This document shows positions 49,746 to 57,150 of a stretch of 64,000 nt of DNA, piece by piece; the stretch's first letter is position 1, and each line of letters starts with the position of its first letter. Where the stretch lies: contig NZ_LMCT01000034.1 of assembly GCF_001424875.1 (NCBI RefSeq), positions 174,315 through 238,314 on the forward strand. The letters run 5' to 3'. The notes below the pieces were generated by a model. That model had not been told where the DNA came from, did no database searches, and saw nothing but the letters and a program-made list of their open reading frames with translations. The DNA comes from Kitasatospora sp. Root107. GTDB taxonomy: Bacteria; Actinomycetota; Actinomycetes; Streptomycetales; Streptomycetaceae. Position numbers and translations under genes: made by a program.

Positions 49746-50765
49746 TCAGCGGGGGCCGGGACCGCTGCTCTCCCGGATCGTCAGGGCCGGGGTGAGCAGG
49801 GTGAGTTCCTCGGCCGGGCGGCCGGCCGCGAGGGCCATCACCAGCTCGACCGCGCGTCGGCCCATCTCCTTGGCGGGGACCGAGACGGAGGTCAGCCGGG
49901 GGGCGGAGTGCAGGGCGACGTCGTCGGGGCAGATCGCCACCACCGAGACGTCCTCGGGCACGGCCCGGCCCGACTGCCGGAGCTGGCCGAGCAGATGGGG
50001 CAGGGCGGACTCGTTCTGCACCACCAGGCCGGTGATGCCGGGGCGCTCCTCGAAGATCCGGGAGAGCGTGCCGCTGGCCGCCTCGTGCCCGTCCCCGCAG
50101 GGGCGGTGCAGGAAGCGCAGCCCGCGTACCCCGGCCTGCTGCCGGAACCCGGTGAGTGTTCGCTCGGCGAAGCCGGTGTGCCGTCGGTAGACCGACTCGG
50201 CCGGGCCGATCAGTGCCACCTCGCGGTGCCCGAGGTCGGCCAGGTGGTCGGCGGCGAGCCGCCCGGTGGCCTCGAAGTCCAGGTCCACGCAGGTGAGTCC
50301 GGCCGGGTCGGCGGGCAGGCCGATCAGCGCGGCGGCGGTGCCGGTCTGCCGGAGCAGCGGGATGCGCTCGTCCTCCAGCTCGACGTCCATCAGGATCATC
50401 GCGTCGGCCAGCCCGCTGTTGGTGATCCGCTTGATCGCCGAGGGCCCCTCCTCGCTGGTCAGCAGCAGCACGTCGTGCGCGTACCGGCGGGCGGTGGTGG
50501 TGACCGCGATCGCGATCTCCATCACCACGGGGACGAACATGTCGGTGCGCAGCGGGACCACCAGGGCGATCACGTGCGAACGGTTGCTGGCCAGCGCCCG
50601 GGCCCCGGCGTGCGGGTGGTAGCCGAGCTCGGCGATGCTGCGCTCCACCCGCAGCCGGGTGTCCTGGGAGATCGAGCGCTTGCCGCTGATCACGTAACTG
50701 ACCGTGCTCGGCGACACCCCGGCGTGCTGGGCGACCTGGGCGAGCGTGACCATGCGGTGCTCCAT
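49746..50765 (-). CDS. LacI-family transcriptional regulator
   Basis: A 339-residue LacI/GalR protein: an N-terminal HTH and hinge (TLAQVAQHAGVSPSTVSYV, AGARALASNRSHVIALVVP) and a periplasmic-binding-protein-like effector domain with the 'GHREVALIGP' segment. Either ATG 50765 or ATG 50753 (better ribosome site GGAG at 6 bp) can be the start. Two inverted copies of a GAAGCGCTTC-centred operator lie just upstream, so autoregulation is likely. No sugar-uptake genes are adjacent, so the inducer is unknown. Confidence 0.92.
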   Translation of the reverse strand: MEHRMVTLAQVAQHAGVSPSTVSYVISGKRSISQDTRLRVERSIAELGYHPHAGARALASNRSHVIALVVPLRTDMFVPVVMEIAIAVTTTARRYAHDVLLLTSEEGPSAIKRITNSGLADAMILMDVELEDERIPLLRQTGTAAALIGLPADPAGLTCVDLDFEATGRLAADHLADLGHREVALIGPAESVYRRHTGFAERTLTGFRQQAGVRGLRFLHRPCGDGHEAASGTLSRIFEERPGITGLVVQNESALPHLLGQLRQSGRAVPEDVSVVAICPDDVALHSAPRLTSVSVPAKEMGRRAVELVMALAAGRPAEELTLLTPALTIRESSGPGPR

Positions 50766-50789
50766 CTCGCGACGCTGTCGGGCGCCGAA

Positions 50790-50809
50790 TGGTGAAGCGC
50801 TTCGACAGT
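50790..50809. promoter_or_regulatory. LacI-type operator, proximal copy
   Basis: TGGTGAAGCGCTTCGACAGT with palindromic core GAAGCGCTTC (50794-50803), 25 bp upstream of the LacI start. It is repeated in inverse orientation at 50879-50898. Confidence 0.75.
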
Positions 50810-50878
50810 GTCGACTGTCCGTCTCGATGCTGTCCTGCCGGGAGAGCTTAGAGAGGCACTTGGCGCGTGTCCAGACCT

Positions 50879-50898
50879 ACTGTCGAAGCGCTTCACCA
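50879..50898. promoter_or_regulatory. LacI-type operator, distal copy (inverted)
   Basis: ACTGTCGAAGCGCTTCACCA, the exact reverse complement of the proximal 20-mer; core GAAGCGCTTC at 50885-50894. Centre-to-centre distance 91 bp, suitable for DNA looping. Confidence 0.75.
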
Positions 50899-50912
50899 AT
50901 CCTGTCGATCCG

Positions 50913-51236
50913 TCAGGCCTGGCCGGTCTCGAAGCGGCTGACCCGGCCGTCCTTGACGTCGAACCGCCAGGCGGTGCGCATCACGCCCCAGGTGTCGTTG
51001 CGGTAGTCGGCGATCACCTTGCGGCCGTTGTCCTTCTCGGTCTGCACCTCGATGCGACCGTGCGAGGAGAAGATCTCCCGGTCGGTCCACTCGGCGAGGT
51101 CCCGGTCCGTGCCGTCGTCGGACATGGTGGCGTCCGGGGTGAGCGCGGCCTGGAAGGCGGCCTGATCATTGGCGTTGAGGGCGGCCAGCAGGGTGCGCAC
51201 GGCCGGGTCGGAGAGCTTGTCGAGCGGGATGGTCAT
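50913..51236 (-). CDS. SnoaL/NTF2-like small protein
   Basis: A 107-residue protein with the cone-shaped NTF2-like pattern: N-terminal helices (DPAVRTLLAALNANDQAAFQAAL), TPDATMSDDG strand, then strands IEVQTEKDNGRKVIADYRN and WRFDVKDGRVSRFETGQA. SnoaL-like proteins bind small molecules or act as cyclases/isomerases; nothing here defines a substrate. ATG 51236 with an AGGAGAA ribosome site. Downstream lies the LacI promoter region. Confidence 0.8.
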   Translation of the reverse strand: MTIPLDKLSDPAVRTLLAALNANDQAAFQAALTPDATMSDDGTDRDLAEWTDREIFSSHGRIEVQTEKDNGRKVIADYRNDTWGVMRTAWRFDVKDGRVSRFETGQA

Positions 51237-51416
51237 CGGTTCTTCTCCTGGGGAGGGGCGGCTGCTGAACTCAGCTGTCGGATCCAGCGAACACTCCGCC
51301 CGGGGCGGTCCCGATGACCTTGGGCCGTCCGTGGCGTGCCGTCACCTGCGGCATGGCTATCGGTTGGTGTGCTTTGATCCGGATATGGGGGATTCGCTCA
51401 CCGAAGGGAGCCCTGG

Positions 51417-51845
51417 ATGGGGCCGGCCGAACTGCTCGTCCTGACGTTCCCGCACGAGACCATCACCGTCGAGGCGGTCAAGGCCCTGGCCCGGCTGCGG
51501 ATCGAGGGCCACGTCCGGGTGATCGACTCACTGGTCGTCACCCGGCACGCCGACGGCGAGGCCACCTACGGCGAACTCGCCGACTTCGAGCACCTCCAGG
51601 GCGTGGTGCCGGACGGCCTCGACGAGCTGGCGCTGATCGGCCCCGAGGACGCCCAGGAGGCCGCCGAACTCCTGGAGCCCGGCAACGTGGCACTGCTGGT
51701 GCTGATCGAGCACCTCTGGGCCGAGGCCACCGCCGAAGCCCTGCGCGCGGTCGGCGGCCGGATCGCCACCGGCGTGCGGATCCCGCCGGAGCACATCGAA
51801 GAGGCCGTGCGAGCCGCCGAGGCCCGCGTCGCGGCCGGAAAGTAG
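51417..51845 (+). CDS. DUF6325-like protein
   Basis: A 142-residue soluble acidic protein: 'ELLVLTFP' start, 'RLRIEGHVRVIDSLVV', then a helix-strand-helix pattern with ALLVLIEHLWAEATAEAL. This matches an actinobacterial family of unknown function that I recall as DUF6325, which is usually followed by a small SHOCT protein, as here. ATG 51417 follows GGGAGCC. The frame stays high in GC3 to the stop. Confidence 0.8.
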   Translation: MGPAELLVLTFPHETITVEAVKALARLRIEGHVRVIDSLVVTRHADGEATYGELADFEHLQGVVPDGLDELALIGPEDAQEAAELLEPGNVALLVLIEHLWAEATAEALRAVGGRIATGVRIPPEHIEEAVRAAEARVAAGK

Positions 51846-51856
51846 AGGAGGACGTC

Positions 51857-52171
51857 GTGTTCCGACCCATGCGCCCGATCAGGCCGATCCGCGCCGTGCG
51901 CCCGACGGGAGCCCCGCTGATCCGGGGACTGGTGGTCGGCGGTGCCGCGTACGCGGCGGGCAGGAGCGTCGCCCGCTCGTCCCGCAACGAGCAGGACCAG
52001 AACGCCGCCATCGCCGACCTGCAGGCCCAGCAGGCCGCTCCGCCGCCCGCGTACCAGCTGCCCGCGCTGCCCGATCTGGCCTCCAAACTCACCGAGTTGG
52101 GGCAGATGGTCCAGCAGGGGCTGCTCACAGCGGAGGAGTTCGCCATCGCCAAGGCCCGGCTGCTCGCCTAA
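51857..52171 (+). CDS. Small SHOCT-domain membrane-associated protein
   Basis: A 104-residue protein, GTG start at 51857 after GAGGAGG, 11 bp after the DUF6325-like gene. The N-terminus is basic with repeated MRPIRPIR motifs, followed by a short Gly/Ala-rich hydrophobic stretch (LIRGLVVGGAAYAAG). The C-terminus is a SHOCT domain (LTELGQMVQQGLLTAEEFAIAKARLL). The two genes form an operon; SHOCT proteins are thought to mediate oligomerisation or membrane association. Confidence 0.8.
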   Translation: MFRPMRPIRPIRAVRPTGAPLIRGLVVGGAAYAAGRSVARSSRNEQDQNAAIADLQAQQAAPPPAYQLPALPDLASKLTELGQMVQQGLLTAEEFAIAKARLLA

Positions 52172-52192
52172 GACCCGGCCAGCCGTCGGGGC

Positions 52193-54958
52193 TCAGCCGA
52201 GGCCGCCGAGCTTGAGGGCGAGCTGGTCCGCGGCGGTGGTGTCGCCGAGCTCGGCGAAGATGTCGCGGGCCTCCCGCCAGGCCTCCCCGGCGGCGGCGGG
52301 GTCGCCCGCGGCGTGTGCGGTGTCGCCGAGGTGGGTGAGCAGCGAGGCCTCGTTGAACCGGTCGCCGAACTCGCGGTAGATGTCGCGGGCCTGTTCGTAG
52401 CAGCGGATGGCCTCCGGGTGCCGGCCGACGTTGTGGTGCACGAAACCCAGGGTGTCCAGGGTGGCGCTCTCGCCGCTGCGGTCGCCGATCTCCCGCTGCC
52501 GGGCGAGGGCGCGCTCGCAGCAGCCGACCGCCGCCTCGTACCCGCCGAGCTGGGTGTGGCACCAGCCCATGTTGTTGAGCGCCCTGGCCTCGCCGACCCG
52601 GTTGTCCGCGGCCTGGTACTTCGTCAGCGCCAGGGTCGCCTGCTCCAGTGCCCGGTGGAAGTCCTGCCGCCGTTCGAACACCAGGGTCAGGGTGTTGTGG
52701 CAGTGGGCCTGACCGAGCGGGTCGCCGAGCTCCTCGAGCAGCACGACCGCCCGGTGCAGCTGACGTTCGGCCTCCGCGTAGCGGCCCATCCTGGCGTTGG
52801 CCCGGCCCAGTTCACGGTGCGCCGCCGCGCGGCCGGACCGGTCGCCCAGCCGGCCCGCCGCGTCCAGCGCGGCGCGCTGGGTGGTCGCCCAGTCCTGCCA
52901 GTGGCCGCGCTGTTCGAGGTAGGTCGACATGCTCCGGGCCAGCAGCCCCACGTAGGCGTCGTCGGCCGCGTCGACCGCGGTCAGCAGGGTCTGGTGCTCG
53001 GAGGCGAACCACGCCAGCGCGCCCTCGCGGTCGGCGAAGCCCGCGGGTGGCACCAGGGAGGTGGGCGCGGGGAGCTCGATCGGGTCGCGATGGTCCAGCA
53101 TCGCGCCGGCGGCGTGCGCGGTGTGCAGGTAGTAGTCGACCAGCCGCTGCCGGGCGTGGACCTGCTCCACGGGCGGGACGTCGTCGTGGGCGAGCTCGGT
53201 GGCGTACGCCCGGAGCAGGTCGTGCATGCCGTACCGGTCGGGGCCGATCGGGTGCACCAGGTGGGCGCGGGTGAGCATGGTCAGGGCCGCGCGGGTGTCC
53301 GCCGGGCTGCGCCCGGCGAGGGCGGCGGAGGCGCTCAGCGAGATGTGCGGACCGAGCTGAAGGCCCAGTAAGCGAAAGACCCGCGCCGCCGTCGCGGGCA
53401 GGTGCTGGTACGACCAGGAGAAGACCGCGCTGATCGGATGGCCGACCGAGTCCAGCATGCTCAACCGCCTTCGCCGGTCGGCCAGTTCGGACACCAGGTA
53501 CGGCAGCGGGGTGGTGCGCAGGGTGGCGGCGAGTTCGGCGGCCACCCGGAGTGCCAGGGGTAAGCCGACGCACTGGGCGGCCAGCGATTCGCTGACCGCC
53601 GGTTCGCAGTCGACGCGCTCGCCGATCAGCCTGCGCAGCAGGTCCAGCGAGTCGCTCATCGGGAGCAGGTCCAGGCCGAGCCGTCGGGCACCGTGCCGGG
53701 CGACCAGCTCGCCCAGACTGTCGCGGCTGGTCACCACGACCGCGCAGGACGCGGTGCCGGGCAGTAACGGCCTGACCTGGTCCACCGATGATGCGTTGTC
53801 GAGCAGGATGAGGATCCGGCGCCCGCTGACCTCGGTCCGGTACCGGGTCACCCGGTCGGCGGGCTCGACCGGGATCTCCTGGGCGGGCAGGCCGAGTGCC
53901 GACAGCAGCCTGGACAGTGCGTCCTCGCCGGAGAGCGGCTGCTGCGGGTCGTAGCCCCGTAGGTCGACATAGAGCTGCCCGTCCGGGAACCGGGCCCGGG
54001 CCAGGTGCGACCAGTGCAGTGCGAGCGCCGTCTTGCCGACCCCGGCCGTCCCCGACACCACCGCGATCGGCACCGCGTTGCCGCCCGCCTCGACCAACAC
54101 CTGGTCCAGGTCGGCGAGTTCGCGCTGCCGGCCGACGAAGTCGGTCACATCGCCGGGCAGGGCCGCGGGCACCAGCCGGCGCGGTGCGCCCGGGGCGTGG
54201 CGGCGGGTGTCCTCGGCCAGCAGTGAGTGGTAGACGGAGACCAGCTCCGGGCCCGGGCTGATGCCCAGTTCGTCGCTGAGCCGTCGCCGGACCTCGTGGT
54301 AGGTGCTGACGGCCGCCGCCCGTCGGCCTGCGGCCCGGTAGCCCCGGAGCAGCCGGGCCAGCGCCGCCTCGTCCAACGGGCGTGCGTGCGCCGCCTGTTC
54401 GAAGAGCACGACCGCCTCGTCGGCCGCTCCGGCGGCCAACAGGGTCTCCCCCTTGGCGGCCAGCGCCGCGTACCGCTCCTCGATCAGTGCGAGGGCCGCC
54501 GGATGGGCCGCCAGCGCCGGGACGTCGGACAGCGGCGCGGCCGCCCGCCACAGGGCCAGCGCGGCGTCGAACAGGGCGAGCGCCGTTGCGTGGTCGCCCG
54601 ACTGCCGTGCCGCCGCGGCCTGGTCGACCCTCGTGCGGAACGAGCGGACGTCGATGTCGCAGCCCTGGGCGCGGAGGCGGTAGCCGTCGCCGGCCGAGGG
54701 CAGCAGCTGGCTCGGGGTACGGGGCGGCCGTTCGGGTTCGAGCAGCTTCCGCAGGTGCTTGACGTGGGTCTGGATGACGTTGACGGCGCTGTGCGGCGGG
54801 TCGTGCTGCCAGAGCGCGTCGATCAGCTCCGCTCTGGACACCGGCCGGCCCGAGGCCAGCGCGAGCAGACCGAGCACGGCCCGCCTGCCCGCGGTCGGGA
54901 TGTCGATCGGGGCCCCGTCCCGTAACACCCGCACCGGGCCGAGCAGCTGGATCTGCAC
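52193..54958 (-). CDS. AfsR/SARP-family cluster-situated regulator with four TTA codons
   Basis: A 921-residue regulator: an OmpR-like winged HTH (1-95; MQIQLLGPVRVL at the start), a bacterial transcriptional activation domain (about 95-245), an NB-ARC ATPase (about 265-570; P-loop SGTAGVGKTAL, 'GLPLAL' box) and C-terminal TPRs (about 640-900). SARPs activate secondary-metabolite genes. Leucine codons 12, 398, 466 and 530 are TTA, whose translation in Streptomyces depends on the bldA tRNA. GTG 54958 has AAAGGAG 6 bp upstream. It is divergent from a six-gene operon whose promoter has SARP-like heptad repeats, so it is most likely its activator. Confidence 0.93.
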   Translation of the reverse strand: MQIQLLGPVRVLRDGAPIDIPTAGRRAVLGLLALASGRPVSRAELIDALWQHDPPHSAVNVIQTHVKHLRKLLEPERPPRTPSQLLPSAGDGYRLRAQGCDIDVRSFRTRVDQAAAARQSGDHATALALFDAALALWRAAAPLSDVPALAAHPAALALIEERYAALAAKGETLLAAGAADEAVVLFEQAAHARPLDEAALARLLRGYRAAGRRAAAVSTYHEVRRRLSDELGISPGPELVSVYHSLLAEDTRRHAPGAPRRLVPAALPGDVTDFVGRQRELADLDQVLVEAGGNAVPIAVVSGTAGVGKTALALHWSHLARARFPDGQLYVDLRGYDPQQPLSGEDALSRLLSALGLPAQEIPVEPADRVTRYRTEVSGRRILILLDNASSVDQVRPLLPGTASCAVVVTSRDSLGELVARHGARRLGLDLLPMSDSLDLLRRLIGERVDCEPAVSESLAAQCVGLPLALRVAAELAATLRTTPLPYLVSELADRRRRLSMLDSVGHPISAVFSWSYQHLPATAARVFRLLGLQLGPHISLSASAALAGRSPADTRAALTMLTRAHLVHPIGPDRYGMHDLLRAYATELAHDDVPPVEQVHARQRLVDYYLHTAHAAGAMLDHRDPIELPAPTSLVPPAGFADREGALAWFASEHQTLLTAVDAADDAYVGLLARSMSTYLEQRGHWQDWATTQRAALDAAGRLGDRSGRAAAHRELGRANARMGRYAEAERQLHRAVVLLEELGDPLGQAHCHNTLTLVFERRQDFHRALEQATLALTKYQAADNRVGEARALNNMGWCHTQLGGYEAAVGCCERALARQREIGDRSGESATLDTLGFVHHNVGRHPEAIRCYEQARDIYREFGDRFNEASLLTHLGDTAHAAGDPAAAGEAWREARDIFAELGDTTAADQLALKLGGLG

Positions 54959-54996
54959 GCGTGGCTCCTTTGCCGTTTCGCGCCGAATTTCGCCCG

Positions 54997-55084
54997 ACTG
55001 GACGGCTGCTGATGTTCCGTCCAGTCGCCGTCCAGTGACTGTTCGTAGGTTATCGAAGGTCCAATCGAAGGGGGAACGTTATAT
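54997..55084 (+). promoter_or_regulatory. SARP-binding-like heptad repeats and promoter of the biosynthetic operon
   Basis: GTCCAGT (55019-55025), GTCCAGT (55030-55036) and GTTCGTA (55041-55047) follow an exact 11-bp period (7+4), the SARP box geometry. An inverted partner ACTGGACGG (54997-55005) mirrors CCGTCCAGT (55017-55025). ATCGAAG repeats at 55052 and 55064. TTATAT (55079-55084) is a possible -10 box about 9 bp beyond the last repeat. Confidence 0.6.
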
Positions 55085-55099
55085 GGGCGGCGTTGACGC

Positions 55100-56152
55100 A
55101 TGTCCGGAGCCGAGAGACCGGATGCGGCTGGTGGGCGCCTCGTGACGCTGCGGCTGCATGCCAACGAACACCCGCAGGGCCCCTCGGCGGCCGTCGCCGA
55201 GGCCCTGCACGCGCTGGTGCCCGAGCTGCACCGGTATCCGGTGCCGTCGAGCGCGGTGGAGACCGCGATCGCGGAGCTGTACGACGTCCCGCTGAACCGG
55301 GTGCTGGTCGGCGCGGGCAGTGCCGAGATCATCGGCCTGGCCTGGCGGGCCTTCACCTCGCCTACCCGGGCCGCGTTCTTCCACGAGCCCGAGTTCGAGC
55401 TCTATCCGCTGCTCGGCACCCAGTGCGGCACGCCGACGCTCAGCCGGCCGTGGCCGCCGGACGGCGACGTGACAGGGCAGTTGGCAGAGCAGTTGGCGGA
55501 GGCGTCCGTCGGTCTGGTGGCGCTGTCCAACCCGCACAATCCGACGGGTGCCTACCGGCCCCGGCAGACCGTCGCGGACCTGGCGGGCAGCCTGCCGGAG
55601 ACCACCGTGGTGCTCAATGACGAGGCGTACCACGACTATGCCGAGCCGGCCGAGGACGAGCTCTCGCTCTCCGCGCTGTCCGAACTGCCCAACGTGCTGA
55701 CCACCAGGACGTTCTCGAAGATCCACGGGCTGGCCGGCCTGCGGATCGGCTACGGCATCGGCAGTGCCCGGCTGATCGGTGCGCTCCGGTCGCTGCAGAT
55801 GCCGTTCAGCGTGAGCGCCGCCGCCGCGGCCGCCGCACTGGCCGCGCTGGCCGACCCGGCGGTGCCGGGGGAGCGGCGCGAGCGCAACCGGCTGAACCGG
55901 GCGGCTCTGGCGGGCGCGCTGGCCCGGCGGGGCTTCGAGGTGACACCGAGTCAGGCCAACTTCCTGTTCGTCCGGCCGCCGCACGACCGGTCCTGCTGGG
56001 CCACCGATCTGCTCGACCGCGGTGTCCGGGTCCAACCGGCCGGTACCGGCCTGCGGGTGACCGTGGGCTCCGAGACCGATATCGCCGCTCTCATCACGGC
56101 AGTTGACGACGTCCTGGCCGTCGGCCGGACGCGAAACCTGGGGGAACAATGA
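55100..56152 (+). CDS. HisC-like class I/II PLP aminotransferase of the putative biosynthetic operon
   Basis: A 350-residue fold-type I aminotransferase closest in pattern to histidinol-phosphate aminotransferases: N-terminal substrate motif LHANEHPQGPS, NPHNPTG (N147), DEAYHDY (D174, Y177) and cofactor lysine K207 in TRTFSKIHGLAGLRIGYGI. HisC-like enzymes also serve aromatic and specialised 2-oxo acids. Beside an MppJ-like methyltransferase, it may interconvert an amino acid and its 2-oxo acid before and after methylation. ATG 55100 lies only about 10-16 bp after the putative -10 box, so the message may be nearly leaderless; GTG 55142 is an alternative. It overlaps the next gene by 4 bp. Confidence 0.88.
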   Translation: MSGAERPDAAGGRLVTLRLHANEHPQGPSAAVAEALHALVPELHRYPVPSSAVETAIAELYDVPLNRVLVGAGSAEIIGLAWRAFTSPTRAAFFHEPEFELYPLLGTQCGTPTLSRPWPPDGDVTGQLAEQLAEASVGLVALSNPHNPTGAYRPRQTVADLAGSLPETTVVLNDEAYHDYAEPAEDELSLSALSELPNVLTTRTFSKIHGLAGLRIGYGIGSARLIGALRSLQMPFSVSAAAAAAALAALADPAVPGERRERNRLNRAALAGALARRGFEVTPSQANFLFVRPPHDRSCWATDLLDRGVRVQPAGTGLRVTVGSETDIAALITAVDDVLAVGRTRNLGEQ

Positions 56153-57150
56153 CCAGCCTTGTGATCGACGACGTCTACAACAACACGCTGACGGCGTACG
56201 CGATATCGGCCGCCTGGGAGCTCGGCCTGCTGGAGCGGCTGGACAGCTCGGAGCAGCCGGTGGACCTGGCCGGCTTCGCCCGGGAGCAGGACCTGCACGC
56301 ACCCTCGGTGGAGGCGATCGCCCGTGGGCTGGCGATCGCCGGGATCGTGGTGCTCAGCTCCGAGCACCGATTCGCCACGCCGGGACCGCTGTTCGCCGAC
56401 ACCTGGGCGAAGAAGGGCTTCTTCTACTGGCTGACCAGGGGCTGCGGCGAGCTGTTCCGGAGCATGCCGGAGCTGGTCAGGAACCCCAGCCGGACCGGGG
56501 ACTTCGTGGTGCGCGACTACAAGGCGATCGGTCTGGCCGCGCGGGACGCGGGCTTCTCCTACGTGGACCCGACCTTCTACAAGATCATCTCCGACCGCGG
56601 TCTCAGGTACGGCGCCGACCTCGGCTGCGGCAGTGGCGAGCGACTGATCAAACTCGCCGGGCGCGACCCGGAGTTCCGTGGGATCGGGGTGGACTTCGCG
56701 CCGGGCGCGGTGGCGCTGGCCACCGATTCGGTCGCGAAGGCCGGCCTCGAGCAGCGCATTTCGGTGGTGCGCGGTGACGCGACCAGGATGGCGTACCAGC
56801 CGGAGTTCGGCGAGGTCGACTTCGTGTGCTGCTTCATGATGGGACACGACCTCTGGCCGCGCGAGGAGTGCCTGGCCAGCCTGAAGCTGATCGGTGAGGC
56901 GTTCCCGGCGGCGACCGACCTGATCATCTGCGACACCTACCGCTCCGATCTGCCGACCACCGAGCAACACCCGGTCTTCACCCTGGGCTTCGAGACCGCC
57001 CACGCCGTGATGGGCCAGATGATCCCCTCGCTGGACGAGTGGAACGGGGTGCTGGCGGAGGCGGGCTGGCAGCGGGCGGACGTCGTCGACTTCGACCTGC
57101 CGCCGTACACCGCGCTGATGCACCTCACCCGTGAGCGGCCGGGCGCATGA
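56149..57150 (+). CDS. MppJ-like 2-oxo-acid beta-C-methyltransferase (SAM dependent)
   Basis: A 333-residue methyltransferase: N-terminal helical domain with NTLTAYAISAAWELGLLE, GELFRSMPEL and VRDYKAIG, then a class I Rossmann domain with SAM motif DLGCGSGER (157-165). The pattern follows MppJ, the phenylpyruvate beta-methyltransferase of mannopeptimycin synthesis, as I remember it. Two histidines in conserved contexts, H233 (MMGHDLWPRE) and H285 (TAHAVMG), correspond to the iron-binding pair of MppJ. It should methylate the beta carbon of a 2-oxo acid; the substrate side chain is open. It overlaps both neighbours by 4 bp (ATGA). Confidence 0.88.
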   Translation: MTSLVIDDVYNNTLTAYAISAAWELGLLERLDSSEQPVDLAGFAREQDLHAPSVEAIARGLAIAGIVVLSSEHRFATPGPLFADTWAKKGFFYWLTRGCGELFRSMPELVRNPSRTGDFVVRDYKAIGLAARDAGFSYVDPTFYKIISDRGLRYGADLGCGSGERLIKLAGRDPEFRGIGVDFAPGAVALATDSVAKAGLEQRISVVRGDATRMAYQPEFGEVDFVCCFMMGHDLWPREECLASLKLIGEAFPAATDLIICDTYRSDLPTTEQHPVFTLGFETAHAVMGQMIPSLDEWNGVLAEAGWQRADVVDFDLPPYTALMHLTRERPGA

